In this document: in pieces, positions 16,881 through 26,291 of the stretch
Layout: every line of letters begins with the position of its first letter
Numbering within the stretch: the first letter of the stretch is position 1
Source: Pseudomonas ovata
Lineage (GTDB): Bacteria > Pseudomonadota > Gammaproteobacteria > Pseudomonadales > Pseudomonadaceae
NCBI RefSeq assembly: GCF_003131185.1
Contig: NZ_QFFU01000005.1
Span: 62,001 to 126,000, forward strand
DNA length: 64,000 bases
Reading direction: 5' to 3'
Made by a program: the position numbers and the translations under genes
The notes under the pieces: model-generated
What the model was told of the DNA's origin: nothing
Database searches by the model: none
Seen by the model: the letters and a program-made list of their open reading frames with translations, nothing else

Positions 16881-18413
16881 TCAGTTCAATGCCCGCGGTG
16901 GATACACCCGCGTCGGCATCACAGGAATCAGCAGCATCAGGGCGACCGCCAGCCAGCCCATGCAGTAGTAGAGATCGGCGCTGGTGAGCACCACGGCCTG
17001 CTCATGCAGGCGATGACTGAGCGCCAGCGGGTCGGCACCGACGCTTACCCACGGCGCATTGCCCAGGCGGTCAACCAGGGTGTTGGAATGAAAGTGCTGG
17101 CGGGCCGTGGTCAAGGCTTCGAGCAGCCCGGTGGCCATCACACTGGCCAGGCCACGCACGGTATTGAACCAGGCGGACGCAAAGGGTCCGTCCTGCGGGG
17201 CGATGCCGCCGGTGGCCTGGATCAGCAGCGGCAGCACGGCCATGGGCTGGCCGACGACCTGCAACAGTTGCAAAGCGTAGAAGTTGTCGCGAATCCACTC
17301 GGAGGTCATCTGTGTGGCCAGCGCGCAATGCAGCCCCAGCATCAACAACCCCAGCGCCAGTACCCAGCGGCAGTCGACCCGGCGCAGGTTGCACAGCGCC
17401 GCCAGCAATGGCAGCACCAGCAATTGCGGCAAGGCCACCATCAGCATCAGTGGCGCGGTCTGCAAGGGCCGGTAACCGTGCACCTGGGCCAGGTAGGCCG
17501 ACGGAATCGATGCCACGGCGGTCAGCACCACCAGCACCCCGCCCAGGGTCAGCAAGGCATGCGACAGGTTAAGGTCGGCCAGCAGTTGCAGCTTGAAAAA
17601 CGGCACAGGGGCAAACCACTCACTGCACAGAAACGCCACCAGCAACAGCAAGCCTGCGCTCAGCAGAAAGACAATCAACGACGACTCGAACCCGTCCAGC
17701 CGATTGCCTTCGAGCACGCCGATGACCAGCATCACGATGGCGGGCAGCCCCAGCAACAGGCCACGCCAATTGAACGACTTGAAGCGCTCCAGACGCGGCG
17801 TGTCCTGCACGATGCCATGAGACACGGCGATCATCGCCACCAGGCACGGCGGGATGACCTGCCAGAACGTCCATTGCCAGGTGAAATACTCGGTCCACAA
17901 CGCGGCCAACGGTGTGCCCAGGCCAGGGCCGAAGGTGGCGGTCAACGCATAGCCGGCCAGGCCATACAGCTTGATCGAGGGCGGCAAAAAGCGCAGCGCT
18001 ACGGTCATCAGCATCGGCGGCAGGCAGCCGGCGGCCAGGCCTTGCAGGAGGCGCAATACCAACAGGCTGGGGTAGTCAGGCGCCAGTGGGCACAGCAAGG
18101 CCAGCACCACGAACGCCGCGATCGCCCCCAGCGTGAAGCGCCGCAGCGACAAGGTGACGGCAAACCAGGGCGCAAAGGCCATCGCCGCGACCGAACTGGC
18201 CGAATAACAGGCGATCAGCCAGCTGGCCTCATCGGCACCGATGAACATTGCCCCACGAATATCCGCCATCGCGGTGCGGGTCACGCCTTCGTTGATGCCG
18301 GCGACCAACACCGCCAGCAGCACGCCGAGCAGCCCGAGCACCCGCTCCAGACCGAAGGGCGCGACGGAAGCCGAGGGTAAGAGCACAGGCACTGGCGTGG
18401 CGAGAGTGGTCAT
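16881..18413 (-). CDS. DHA2-family MFS drug transporter (EmrB-like)
   Basis: 510-residue inner-membrane proton antiporter with about 14 hydrophobic segments, the size and pattern of the DHA2 (14-TMS) group. Visible family features: ADIRGAMFIGADEASWLIACYSASSVAAMA near the N-terminus and a motif-C-like GPGLGTPLAALWTEYFTWQWTF. It is first in the operon with the EmrA-like adaptor and NodT-like channel. Substrates cannot be told from sequence, and no regulator gene is adjacent. Confidence 0.9.
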   Translation of the reverse strand: MTTLATPVPVLLPSASVAPFGLERVLGLLGVLLAVLVAGINEGVTRTAMADIRGAMFIGADEASWLIACYSASSVAAMAFAPWFAVTLSLRRFTLGAIAAFVVLALLCPLAPDYPSLLVLRLLQGLAAGCLPPMLMTVALRFLPPSIKLYGLAGYALTATFGPGLGTPLAALWTEYFTWQWTFWQVIPPCLVAMIAVSHGIVQDTPRLERFKSFNWRGLLLGLPAIVMLVIGVLEGNRLDGFESSLIVFLLSAGLLLLVAFLCSEWFAPVPFFKLQLLADLNLSHALLTLGGVLVVLTAVASIPSAYLAQVHGYRPLQTAPLMLMVALPQLLVLPLLAALCNLRRVDCRWVLALGLLMLGLHCALATQMTSEWIRDNFYALQLLQVVGQPMAVLPLLIQATGGIAPQDGPFASAWFNTVRGLASVMATGLLEALTTARQHFHSNTLVDRLGNAPWVSVGADPLALSHRLHEQAVVLTSADLYYCMGWLAVALMLLIPVMPTRVYPPRALN

Positions 18414-18544
18414 GAACAGACGGTCCGGAGCATTGAAAACCCCGGCAGTTTAAAAAGAGTCTGTCAGTACGAAAATTTACATTCAGGCAGCTTATGAGTG
18501 CATAAAACGCACGAATCAATAACTGTTAATTGCTTTCAACGTTA

Positions 18545-19471
18545 TCACTCACAAGGGCTGTCCCAGTAACGCTTGTGCATGCTCAGTCTTTTTTTCCACG
18601 CAACGGAAAGGCGCTGCTCATGACGACTGAGCGTGTAGGCAATCAGCTTGAGCGCGTTGCGAATGATCGACAGCGGCCACCACCACCCGCGCCGTGGGCC
18701 GATAAACGCCAGTTCCGATTTGACATAGCGCATGCCCTCGCCGGCAATGCCACCAAAGCTTTCGTGGATCCAGCGCTCGCGAGCCTGGAACACGCCGATA
18801 TCGAAATAGCGACGAAACTCTTCAATCAGGCTGTAATTGTGCGAATGACGGCACACGGCCGAACCCTCATAGGCGATTTTCCAGCCTGCCAGCAGCATTT
18901 TCGCCGCCACGTACATGTCTTCGGAAAGGATCACATGACGTGGAAATCCCCCCACGGCCAGCAGCGCCTCACGCCGGTAGGCCGCGAAGGAATTGGACAT
19001 GAACGGTGTCTTGATGCCCAACGCATCGGCATCGGCCAGGGTCTTGATCTGCGAGGTCGGCGGGTAGTTGAACAACCGTGCATGCTGGGCCAGCAGGTTG
19101 GCGTCACGGTGCGGCAGTTGCCGGCCGCACACGGCACCGACCCTGGGGTCGGCGAATGGCAGCAGGATATTGGCGATGGCATCGCCCTGCTCAAGGCAGG
19201 CGTCCTGGGTCAGGTAGACATAGACGTCATAGCCCGGATAGCGCTCGACCATCATCTGCCGGGTGCCACCGTGGTTGAAGTCCTTGCTGTCGATCACCGT
19301 CACGTCTGCGCAACGCGACCGGGCCAGCGCCAGGGTGCCATCGCTGGAGCTGGAATCGACGATCAGGGTATCGAACGAAGCGCTCTGCCCCACCAGCGAA
19401 TCCAGCAAGCGCTCCAGGTCCTTGCGCCCGTTATAAGTCGGGATCACACACGCCACGCTCAAAGACGGCAT
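18545..19471 (-). CDS. Glycosyltransferase family 2, rhamnosyltransferase-like
   Basis: 308-residue GT-A enzyme starting LSVACVIPTYNGRKDLERLLDSL. It has the nucleotide-sugar DXD-like region, the SKDFNHGGTRQMMVE segment typical of dTDP-rhamnose-using transferases, and SEDMYVAAKMLLAGW as the acceptor/catalytic base region. Hydrophobic patches near the C-terminus suggest membrane association. The ATG at 19471 is preferred over one six codons upstream because CTGGAG precedes it. It is isolated from any O-antigen or exopolysaccharide cluster in the window, so the acceptor is unknown. Confidence 0.82.
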   Translation of the reverse strand: MPSLSVACVIPTYNGRKDLERLLDSLVGQSASFDTLIVDSSSSDGTLALARSRCADVTVIDSKDFNHGGTRQMMVERYPGYDVYVYLTQDACLEQGDAIANILLPFADPRVGAVCGRQLPHRDANLLAQHARLFNYPPTSQIKTLADADALGIKTPFMSNSFAAYRREALLAVGGFPRHVILSEDMYVAAKMLLAGWKIAYEGSAVCRHSHNYSLIEEFRRYFDIGVFQARERWIHESFGGIAGEGMRYVKSELAFIGPRRGWWWPLSIIRNALKLIAYTLSRHEQRLSVAWKKRLSMHKRYWDSPCE

Positions 19472-19546
19472 AACAATACTCCAGGGCAAACGACAGGGCC
19501 CGATTTGTCAGCGTCCTTGAGGCTAGCTCAGTGTGTAGCAGCGCGC

Positions 19547-20743
19547 TTAGCCGAGCACCTCGCTCAGCGGGATAAAGGTCACCGCATCGCCCTCGGCCAG
19601 CGTGGTGCCTTCGCGCACCTCGATCAGCCCGTCGGCCCAGACTGCGCTGCGCAACACCCCGGAACTCTGGTTGCGGTACGGCAATGCCCGGCCTTGCTCC
19701 AGTCGTGCGCGCAAGTATTCGCGGCGCGTGCCGGCACGGGTCCAGGCGAACGCTGCCGGCACCTGGAACTGCAACGGTGTGACCGCCTGGACGCCCTGGC
19801 GGCGCAGCAGATACGGGCGGGCCAGCAAGGCAAAGGTCACCAGGGTCGAGGCCGGATTGCCCGGCAGGCCCAGCACCGGTACGCCGCGATAATGCCCGAA
19901 GGTCAACGGCTTGCCGGGCTTGATGGCCAGCTTCCACAGGTCCAGCTCGCCGTCCTCGCGCAGGGCATGGCCGAGAAAATCCGCCTCGCCCACCGAGACG
20001 CCGCCGGTGGACACGATCAGGTCCACATGCCCCAGCCCCGCCAGCGCTGCACGGGTCTGCTCCAGGTCATCGGCCAGGATGCCGGCGTCGATCACTTCGC
20101 ACTCCAGGCGCTGCAACCAACTGCACAGCAGCACCCGGTTGCTGTTGTAGATCTGCCCCGGCGCCAACGGCTGGCCAGGCTCGACCAGTTCATCCCCGGT
20201 GGACACCACCGCCACACGCGGGCGGCGCACCACGTCCAGCCGGGCAACACCCAGCGAGGCCGCCAGCCCCAGCTCCACCGGGCCCAGCCGGGTGCCAGTG
20301 CTCAACACGCACTCGCCGCAGCGGGTTTCCTGACCCTGGGGGCGGATATTCTGCTCAAGGCTCAGCGCCTGGGTGAAACGCACGCGCCCGTCGGCCAGGA
20401 CCTCGACGTTTTCCTGCATCTCGACGCAGTCGGCACCGGCCGGCACCGGGGCGCCGGTAAAGATCCGGGCGCAGGTGCCAGGTGCCAGCGGCTCGGGGGC
20501 GTGGCCGGCCAGAATGCGCTGGCTGACCGGCAACGGCTCACCGCTCCAGTCCGCCAGGCGCAAGGCATAGCCGTCCATGGCGCTGTTGGGCCAGGGCGGC
20601 AGGTCCAAGGTGGCGACGATGTCCTGCGCCAGCACGCGGCCCTGGGCCTGGGCCAAAGACAGCGTTTCGCGCTCGGTGATCGGGCAGGCCTCGGCGCTTT
20701 CCAGCAACCGGGCCAGGGCATGTTCGACGGGCATCATCGGCAT
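19547..20743 (-). CDS. moeA: Molybdopterin molybdotransferase
   Basis: Inserts molybdate into adenylylated molybdopterin in Moco synthesis; cytosolic, 398 residues. Domain order is normal: MoeA_N with PWPNSAMDGYALR, domain III with the MoCF-binding fold (VAVVSTGDELVEPG; VSTGGVSVGEADF; IKPGKPLTFG; GLPGNPAS), and MoeA_C. The open frame extends 46 codons upstream, but the ATG at 20743 overlaps the moaB stop as TGATG, the expected coupled start. It is transcribed with moaB. Confidence 0.94.
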   Translation of the reverse strand: MPMMPVEHALARLLESAEACPITERETLSLAQAQGRVLAQDIVATLDLPPWPNSAMDGYALRLADWSGEPLPVSQRILAGHAPEPLAPGTCARIFTGAPVPAGADCVEMQENVEVLADGRVRFTQALSLEQNIRPQGQETRCGECVLSTGTRLGPVELGLAASLGVARLDVVRRPRVAVVSTGDELVEPGQPLAPGQIYNSNRVLLCSWLQRLECEVIDAGILADDLEQTRAALAGLGHVDLIVSTGGVSVGEADFLGHALREDGELDLWKLAIKPGKPLTFGHYRGVPVLGLPGNPASTLVTFALLARPYLLRRQGVQAVTPLQFQVPAAFAWTRAGTRREYLRARLEQGRALPYRNQSSGVLRSAVWADGLIEVREGTTLAEGDAVTFIPLSEVLG

Positions 20744-21282
20744 CAGCCCCGCGTGCCGCAGGGTTCGGCTTTCTTGAGGTGAGCGACAAAGTTGCAGGGG
20801 CGAAAGCGTGAATCGAGCTGCTGGGCAAGAATGCCATCCCAGCCGGTGCGCACGGCATTGGTGGAACCTGGCAGGCAGCACACCAGGGTACCGTTGGCCA
20901 GGCCCGCCAAGGCACGGGACTGGATGGTCGAGGTGCCGATGTCAGGCACCGAGATCTGCCGGAACAGCTCGCCAAAGCCATCGACCTGTTTGTCGAGCAG
21001 GCAGGCCACCGCCTCAGGGGTGCTGTCGCGGCCGGTAAAACCGGTGCCGCCGGTAATCAACACCACTTGCACGTTGTCGTCGGCAATCCAGGTCGCCACT
21101 TGGGCGCGAATCCTGTACAGGTCATCCTTGAGCAACACCCGGTCGATCAGGCCATGGCCGGCTTCGCTCAGGCGATCCACGAACGTCTGGCCGGAGGTGT
21201 CGGTGTCCAGGGTACGCGTATCACTGACCGTCAATACGGCGATATTGAGGGGCACAAAGGGGGTGTCGGGCTTGAAGCTCAT
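20743..21282 (-). CDS. moaB: Molybdenum cofactor biosynthesis protein B
   Basis: MogA/MoaB-type protein of 179 residues, thought to adenylylate molybdopterin before MoeA acts. The MoCF_biosynth fold is visible: [20 protein letters not shown] at the start, [20 protein letters not shown] in the centre and [16 protein letters not shown]. Its stop overlaps the moeA start, and mobA is transcribed divergently from a promoter region only 78 bp away, so the Moco genes here are organised as two facing units. Confidence 0.94.
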   Translation of the reverse strand: MSFKPDTPFVPLNIAVLTVSDTRTLDTDTSGQTFVDRLSEAGHGLIDRVLLKDDLYRIRAQVATWIADDNVQVVLITGGTGFTGRDSTPEAVACLLDKQVDGFGELFRQISVPDIGTSTIQSRALAGLANGTLVCCLPGSTNAVRTGWDGILAQQLDSRFRPCNFVAHLKKAEPCGTRG

Positions 21283-21360
21283 GATCTGGATCCGGTTGTA
21301 GTGAAAACAGCCCGGTGTTATATCACAGCCCTGCTTTTGACTGCCCGCACCGGAACCGCC

Positions 21361-21957
21361 ATGACCCTGAACGCCCTGCCGCCCTGTTCGATCCTGCTGC
21401 TGGCCGGTGGCCAGGGACAACGCATGGGCGGACGCGACAAGGGCCTGCTGGACTGGCAGGGCCGCCCCCTGATCGAAACCCTGCACCACACCGTGCGCCC
21501 GCTGACCGACGACCTGATCATTTCCTGCAACCGCAACCAGGATCGTTATGCCGCCTACGCCGACCGCCTGGTCGAAGATGCCGAGCGCGGTTTCCCGGGG
21601 CCCTTGACCGGTATCCTGGCGGCATTGACCGTGGTGCGACATGACTATTTGCTGGTGCTGCCGTGCGATGTTCCCAGGGTCGACGCCGCCTTGCTGATGC
21701 AGTTACGCACCCTGGCGGCGCAGCACCCGGGCCGACCGGTCATGGTGCGCGAAGGCGAACATTGGCAGCCCCTGTTGTGCATCATTGCCCTCGCCCATGC
21801 CCGGGTATTGCAAGCGGCCTGGCAAGACGGTGAACGCAGCCCGCGCCGGGCGTTGTCCCCTTTGCACCCGCTGGCGCTGCAATGCGCGCCGGGCGATCCC
21901 CGGCTGAGCAACCTCAATACCCCGCAATTGCTGGCGCAGAACGAACCTGCGCCCTAG
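21361..21957 (+). CDS. mobA: Molybdenum cofactor guanylyltransferase
   Basis: Adds GMP to Mo-molybdopterin to form the bis-MGD cofactor used by DMSO-reductase-family enzymes. 198 residues, nucleotidyltransferase fold with the signature [18 protein letters not shown] (residues 12-29) and the later [12 protein letters not shown] metal-binding region. The ATG at 21361 gives [17 protein letters not shown]; longer in-frame extensions overlap the divergent moaB. It is divergent from moaB-moeA. Confidence 0.94.
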   Translation: MTLNALPPCSILLLAGGQGQRMGGRDKGLLDWQGRPLIETLHHTVRPLTDDLIISCNRNQDRYAAYADRLVEDAERGFPGPLTGILAALTVVRHDYLLVLPCDVPRVDAALLMQLRTLAAQHPGRPVMVREGEHWQPLLCIIALAHARVLQAAWQDGERSPRRALSPLHPLALQCAPGDPRLSNLNTPQLLAQNEPAP

Positions 21958-22043
21958 CCGATTGCCGTTAGCCCCGCAGGGAACTTGCGGTTAAGCTGCA
22001 CGTCTTAGTCGTCATTCAATCAGCATCACCAGGAGAAACAGCC

Positions 22044-22268
22044 ATGAACTACAAGACCATCCCCGCCGCTTTCGTACTTGCCCTGGGCCTTGCGACCCTG
22101 GCCGGCTGCTCTTCGCCTACCGTGATCACCCTGAACGACGGGCGTGAAATCCAGTCTGTGGACACCCCGCGCTACGACGACGAAGCCGGTTTCTACGAGT
22201 TCGAGCAACTGGACGGCAAGAAAACCCGCATCAACAAGGATCAGGTGCGCACCGTCAAGGACCTGTAA
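22044..22268 (+). CDS. YgdI/YgdR-type small lipoprotein, second copy
   Basis: 74-residue lipoprotein with signal peptide and lipobox (ATLAGC), then SSPTVITLNDGR and GFYEFEQLDGKKTRI, the YgdI/YgdR (DUF903) core. It shares the same block order as the protein at 5994-6218 but differs at many positions, so the two are old paralogues rather than a recent duplication. A good AGGAGA site precedes the ATG. It stands between mobA and a LysR gene with no obvious partner. Confidence 0.87.
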   Translation: MNYKTIPAAFVLALGLATLAGCSSPTVITLNDGREIQSVDTPRYDDEAGFYEFEQLDGKKTRINKDQVRTVKDL

Positions 22269-22375
22269 GACCCTGCAGCATGCCGTGAATGAACCAGACG
22301 GTCGTTCATCCCTGGACAGTGCCTGCTCCTGCAGGTCATTGTCCGGGTCAGCCAACGCCGGCATCACCCGATAGA

Positions 22376-23281
22376 ATGTCCCCTGCCATGCCAGAAGGCT
22401 TCCCTTCACTGCCTTCACTCAACGCGCTGCGCGTGTTCGAAGTGGTGGCCCGCCATTTGAATTTCCGTCTCGCCGCTGAGGAACTGGGTGTGACCCAGGC
22501 CGCCGTTGCCCAGCAGATCCGCGGGCTGGAGGCCAGCCTCGATCTCCCTTTGTTCGAACGCCTGGCGCGCGGCCTGAGGCTGACGGATGCTGGCCTGGCC
22601 TATGATGGCAGCATTCGCAAGGCGCTGGGAATGATCGACGAAGCCACCCGCCTGTTGCGCCCGCAAGCGACTCACCTGACCGTCAGTGTCACCCCCACCC
22701 TGGCGTCGAAGTGGCTGATTCCCAGGCTTGGCACCTTTGCCGAGCAGCACCCGGACATCGACTTGCGCGTACTGGCGACAGACAGGTTGTCGCATTTTCA
22801 TACCGATGCCGTGGACCTGGCCATTCGCTACGGCCAGCCGCCGTTCGGCGCAGGCCTGAATGCCCAATTGCTGATGGAACAACGCCTCATCGCCGTGGCC
22901 AGCCCGGCGCTGTTCGAAGGCAAAGACCTGCCGGCCAGCTTCGAACACCTGCTGGGCTTGCAGAGGCTGCACGACGCTCATGATTTCTGGCCAGAGTTCA
23001 CCGCAGCACTGCTCCCCGACCCGGTGCAACCCACGGCCAGGAACCTGCGTTTCAACCAGACTTCGCTGGCCATCGAGGCCGCCATCAATGGCCAGGGCAT
23101 CGCCCTGGCCAACCAGGCTTTCGTCCAGCACGACATCGCCGCCAGGCGACTGGTCCAGGTGTTCCCCCAACAGCTGCGCCTCGACAAGGCGTTCTATCTG
23201 GTGTGGCCGCGCAGTGCCCGGCAGTCATCCGTACTGCTACTGGTCAAGGACTGGTTCAGGCAGCAGGCATCCGATAGTTAA
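22376..23281 (+). CDS. LysR-family regulator, GcvA-like
   Basis: 301-residue transcription factor with the N-terminal winged helix (PSLNALRVFEVVARHLNFRLAAEELGVTQAAVAQQIRGLE) and a LysR substrate-binding domain (VSVTPTLASKWLIPRLGTFAEQHPDIDLRV), the pattern of the GcvA/AmpR subgroup. The exact start is uncertain: ATGs at 22376 and 22388 both lack a clear ribosome binding site. It precedes the SDR gene by 96 bp in the same direction, but LysR targets are often divergent, so the partner is not clear. Confidence 0.85.
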   Translation: MSPAMPEGFPSLPSLNALRVFEVVARHLNFRLAAEELGVTQAAVAQQIRGLEASLDLPLFERLARGLRLTDAGLAYDGSIRKALGMIDEATRLLRPQATHLTVSVTPTLASKWLIPRLGTFAEQHPDIDLRVLATDRLSHFHTDAVDLAIRYGQPPFGAGLNAQLLMEQRLIAVASPALFEGKDLPASFEHLLGLQRLHDAHDFWPEFTAALLPDPVQPTARNLRFNQTSLAIEAAINGQGIALANQAFVQHDIAARRLVQVFPQQLRLDKAFYLVWPRSARQSSVLLLVKDWFRQQASDS

Positions 23282-23377
23282 ACTACTGCCTCGGCAAAAC
23301 CTGACTGACTCCCTCGTTACGCCCGCCCTTGCTACTGTAAAGCCTCCACACAGCAGGATTCTCAGCCGGGAGGCACC

Positions 23378-24082
23378 ATGTCAGTAGAAAAAGTAGCCAT
23401 CATCACCGCCGGCGGCAGCGGCATGGGTGCCGCCGCCGCGCGGCGGCTGGCGGCCGATGGTTTCAAGGTCGGCATTCTGTCCTCGTCGGGCAAGGGTGAA
23501 GCCCTGGCCAAGGAGCTGGGCGGCATCGGCGTGACCGGCAGCAACCAGTCGGTGGAAGACCTGCAACGGCTGGTCGACACCGTGATCGCACAATGGGGGC
23601 GTGTCGATGTGCTGGTCAACAGCGCAGGCCACGGCCCGCGCGCGCCAATTCTGGACATCAGCGATGAAGACTGGCATACAGGCCTGGACACCTACCTGCT
23701 CAACGTCATTCGCCCCACCCGCCTGGTGGCGCCGATCATGCAGCGCCAGCAAGGCGGGGTCATCATCAATATCTCGAGCGCCTGGGCCTTTGAACCCAGC
23801 GAGCTGTTTCCGACCTCGGCGGTGTTCCGGGCCGGGCTTGCCGCCTTTACCAAGATTTTTGCCGACACCTTTGCGGCCGATAACGTGCGCATCAACAACG
23901 TGCTGCCGGGCTGGATCGACAGCCTGCCGGGCACCGAACAGCGCCGCGACAGCGTGCCACTCAAGCGCTATGGCACAAGCGAGGAAATCGCTGCGACCAT
24001 CGCGTTTCTGGCCAGTGAGGGAGCAGGCTATATCACCGGGCAAAACCTCAGGGTCGATGGCGGCCTTACCCGCAGTGTCTGA
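23378..24082 (+). CDS. SDR-fold protein lacking the YxxxK motif
   Basis: 234-residue short-chain dehydrogenase/reductase fold with a nucleotide-binding Gly motif (TAGGSGMG, residues 10-17), NSAG at 81-84 and the structural Ser region (INISSA, 130-135). Aligning on the conserved AGL after the active site puts Ser147 where the catalytic Tyr should be and Arg151 where the catalytic Lys should be (SAVFRAGLAAFTK). The rest of the fold, up to the C-terminal GQNLRVDGGLT, is normal. It may be a binding or regulatory protein or use different chemistry. GGGAGG precedes the ATG. Confidence 0.85.
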   Translation: MSVEKVAIITAGGSGMGAAAARRLAADGFKVGILSSSGKGEALAKELGGIGVTGSNQSVEDLQRLVDTVIAQWGRVDVLVNSAGHGPRAPILDISDEDWHTGLDTYLLNVIRPTRLVAPIMQRQQGGVIINISSAWAFEPSELFPTSAVFRAGLAAFTKIFADTFAADNVRINNVLPGWIDSLPGTEQRRDSVPLKRYGTSEEIAATIAFLASEGAGYITGQNLRVDGGLTRSV

Positions 24083-24104
24083 GCGCACACGATCAACGGG
24101 ACGT

Positions 24105-24995
24105 TCAGAACGCCAGGCGCAAGCGGCTTTCGAACTCGCGTAACCGGCCACTGACCGGATCGGTGAAACGCAAGCCCCGCGCCAGCAGCTTCAATGGGCG
24201 CGGGTAGTCGTCCTGAGCGTCCTTGAGGACCTCGGGGTAGAACGGGTCGTTACAGATCGGCGCGCCCAGCGCCATCATGTGCACACGCAACTGGTGCTTC
24301 TTGCCGGTCACCGGGTACAGCGCATACCGCCACAGCGAGGCCTGGCGCTCCAGCACCTCGATACGGGTCAACGTGTTGGCCGCCCCCTCACCTTCCTGCA
24401 TGCGAAAGAACGGCTCGCCATCGACTAGCCGGCTGGCGTGCTCACGCGGAAATTCCAGGTGCGGCAGGGCCGGCGCAATGGCTTCGTAGTACTTGTCGAT
24501 CGAACGGGTACGAAACAGCGACTGGTAGGCCGAGCGGCTGGCCGGATTGGCCGAGAACAGCAACAGGCCGGCGGTGTGCCGGTCGATGCGGTGCAGCGGC
24601 ACCAGGTCAGGATTGCCCAGGCGCTGGATCAGACGGCGCAGCAAGGTTTGCTCGACGTACTCGCCCGAGGGCGTCACCGGCAAGAAATGCGGTTTATCGG
24701 CCACCACCAGGTGTTCATCGACATGCAGGACCGATTCAAGCACCGGAATCGGCGTTTCGTTGGGCACTTCGCGAAAGTAATGAATCCTGAGCCCTTCGCG
24801 GTACGCCAGGTCGACGGCAATCGGCCGGCCCTCGCCATCCAGCACGCGGCCACGGGCAATGCGCTCCAGCCACAGTTGCCGGTCGATGGCAGGGAAACGG
24901 GCGCACAGGCAATCAAGCACCGTGCTCCAGGGACCCGGGGGCAGATACAAGGTACTGGCCTGGTGCTGGGCAGCGCTGAAGGAAGAATCGGTCAT
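24105..24995 (-). CDS. RluA-family pseudouridine synthase
   Basis: 296-residue RNA-modifying enzyme that isomerises uridine to pseudouridine in rRNA or tRNA. The catalytic motif HRIDRHTAGLLLFS (near residue 135) contains the nucleophilic Asp. Other family blocks are VDEHLVVADKPHFLPV and the C-terminal VTGKKHQLRVHMMALGAPI. No separate S4 domain is evident. The ATG at 24995 was chosen over a longer frame because it gives the normal length. It converges on the SDR gene with a 22-bp gap. The modified site cannot be assigned from sequence. Confidence 0.88.
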   Translation of the reverse strand: MTDSSFSAAQHQASTLYLPPGPWSTVLDCLCARFPAIDRQLWLERIARGRVLDGEGRPIAVDLAYREGLRIHYFREVPNETPIPVLESVLHVDEHLVVADKPHFLPVTPSGEYVEQTLLRRLIQRLGNPDLVPLHRIDRHTAGLLLFSANPASRSAYQSLFRTRSIDKYYEAIAPALPHLEFPREHASRLVDGEPFFRMQEGEGAANTLTRIEVLERQASLWRYALYPVTGKKHQLRVHMMALGAPICNDPFYPEVLKDAQDDYPRPLKLLARGLRFTDPVSGRLREFESRLRLAF

Positions 24996-25119
24996 GCAAA
25001 GGCTCAGGAAATCAAAAGGCCGATTATCCGCCAACCCCACGACAGCGCCTAGCGCGATGTGCCGGGCGATCACCGAACACAATCAAAAAGCGGCTCTACA
25101 ACGCTGCATACAGCCTTAT

Positions 25120-25135
25120 TAACCATCTGGTACAT
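25120..25135 (-). promoter_or_regulatory. Shared 16-bp motif, copy 1 (shikimate module)
   Basis: Read on the minus strand, ATGTACCAGATGGTTA. It differs at three positions from copy 2 at 29181-29196 and is also related to copy 3 at 32443-32458. It lies 43 bp upstream of the shikimate dehydrogenase paralogue; probable operator of the local TetR regulator (inferred). Confidence 0.55.
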
Positions 25136-25178
25136 TTATTCACAATAGATTGCGCCACAACAACAAGAGATTGCCCCC

Positions 25179-26039
25179 ATGACCCAGATTCAATCCCCTT
25201 CCGTGCTTGCAGGCCTGATCGGCTCCGGCATCCAGGCCTCGCGCACTCCGGCGTTGCATGAGCACGAAGGCGACGCCCAAGGCCTGCGCTACCTGTACCG
25301 CCTGATCGACATCGATGCATTGGGGCTCGACAGCAGTGCCCTGCCCGCCTTGCTGGAAGGCGCGCGCACCAGCGGTTTTACCGGCTTGAACATTACCTTT
25401 CCCTGCAAGCAGGCGGTCATCCCGTTGCTGGATGAGCTGTCGCCCGAAGCCCGGGGTATTGGCGCGGTCAACACGGTGGTATTCAAGGGCGGCAAGCGTA
25501 TAGGGCACAACACCGATTGCCTGGGCTTTGCCGAAGGCTTCAAGCGCGGCCTGCAAGACGCTCCGCGCCGGTATGTGGTGCAAATGGGCGCCGGCGGTGC
25601 CGGTGCGGCCGTGGCCCATGCCTTACTGAGTGCTGGCGTCGAGCACCTGGTGATTTTCGAGGTCGAGCCGCAACGCGCCCAAGGCCTGGTGGACAACCTC
25701 AACGCCCACTTCGGCGCCGGCCGTGCCCAGGTCGGCCTCGACCTGGCAGGCTCGGTGGCCGAGGCCGACGGGCTGGTCAACACCACGCCGGTGGGCATGA
25801 CCAAGCTGCCGGGCATGCCCTTGCCGGCCGAACACCTGCACAGCGGGTTGTGGGTGGCCGATATCATTTACTTCCCGCTGGAAACCGAACTGCTGCGCCA
25901 GGCGCGCAGCCTGGGCTGCCGCACGCTGGACGGCACCACCATGGCGGTGTTCCAGGCGGTCAAGGCCTTCGAGCTGTTCAGTGGCCGGCCGGCCGATGCC
26001 GAGCGGATGATGGCGCACTTTCACGCCATGCCGGATTGA
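25179..26039 (+). CDS. Shikimate dehydrogenase family protein, catabolic paralogue
   Basis: 286-residue NAD(P)-dependent dehydrogenase of the AroE family. The substrate site is recognisable in the N-terminal domain (GLIGSGIQASRTPALHE; TGLNITFPCKQAVIPLLDELS with the catalytic Lys; HNTDCLGF with the Asp). The Rossmann Gly motif is GAGGAGAAVA. The N-terminal signature differs from biosynthetic AroE, and the setting next to QuiC, a TetR regulator and transporters points to a role in shikimate or quinate use, like PA0244 of P. aeruginosa. Product would be 3-dehydroshikimate, the substrate of QuiC. Exact specificity is unproven. Confidence 0.88.
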   Translation: MTQIQSPSVLAGLIGSGIQASRTPALHEHEGDAQGLRYLYRLIDIDALGLDSSALPALLEGARTSGFTGLNITFPCKQAVIPLLDELSPEARGIGAVNTVVFKGGKRIGHNTDCLGFAEGFKRGLQDAPRRYVVQMGAGGAGAAVAHALLSAGVEHLVIFEVEPQRAQGLVDNLNAHFGAGRAQVGLDLAGSVAEADGLVNTTPVGMTKLPGMPLPAEHLHSGLWVADIIYFPLETELLRQARSLGCRTLDGTTMAVFQAVKAFELFSGRPADAERMMAHFHAMPD

Positions 26040-26095
26040 CCGTTCATCCCTCGCTGCCAAGGCGGCGCGCCAAGGCGGCGCGCAGTCGTGCAGCA

Positions 26096-26225
26096 CTGTA
26101 GGAGCGCGCTCTGCCGGAATGCCGGACCACCGCGACCGGCTGCGTTAGCAGTCGTAAATTTTCAGCGTCTGTACAATTTTTGCGAGCGCTAACGCACTCG
26201 GTCGCGGGCAAGCGCGCTCCTACAG
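26096..26225. repeat. REP-type inverted repeat element, copy 1
   Basis: Element bounded by CTGTAGGAGCGCGCT and its inverse AGCGCGCTCCTACAG, with inner GACCGG / CTCGGTCGCGG arms. It lies between convergent genes (shikimate dehydrogenase and TetR). Related copies are at 37993, 48680 and 59998. The ends match the P. putida REP style. Confidence 0.8.
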
Positions 26226-26291
26226 AGGTGAATTTGATAGCCAGTAGAATCAGTATGCTTGATGAGAGCGGCAGCGGCCGTGAAAAACGCC

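Noticed and set aside
16743..18380. 545-codon plus-strand open frame
   Set aside because: Antisense to the DHA2 transporter gene; very Gln/His-rich with no motifs.
18530..20782. 750-codon plus-strand open frame
   Set aside because: It lies opposite the GT2 and moeA genes, is rich in Gln, His, Arg and Gly as expected for the complement of GC-rich genes, and has no family features.
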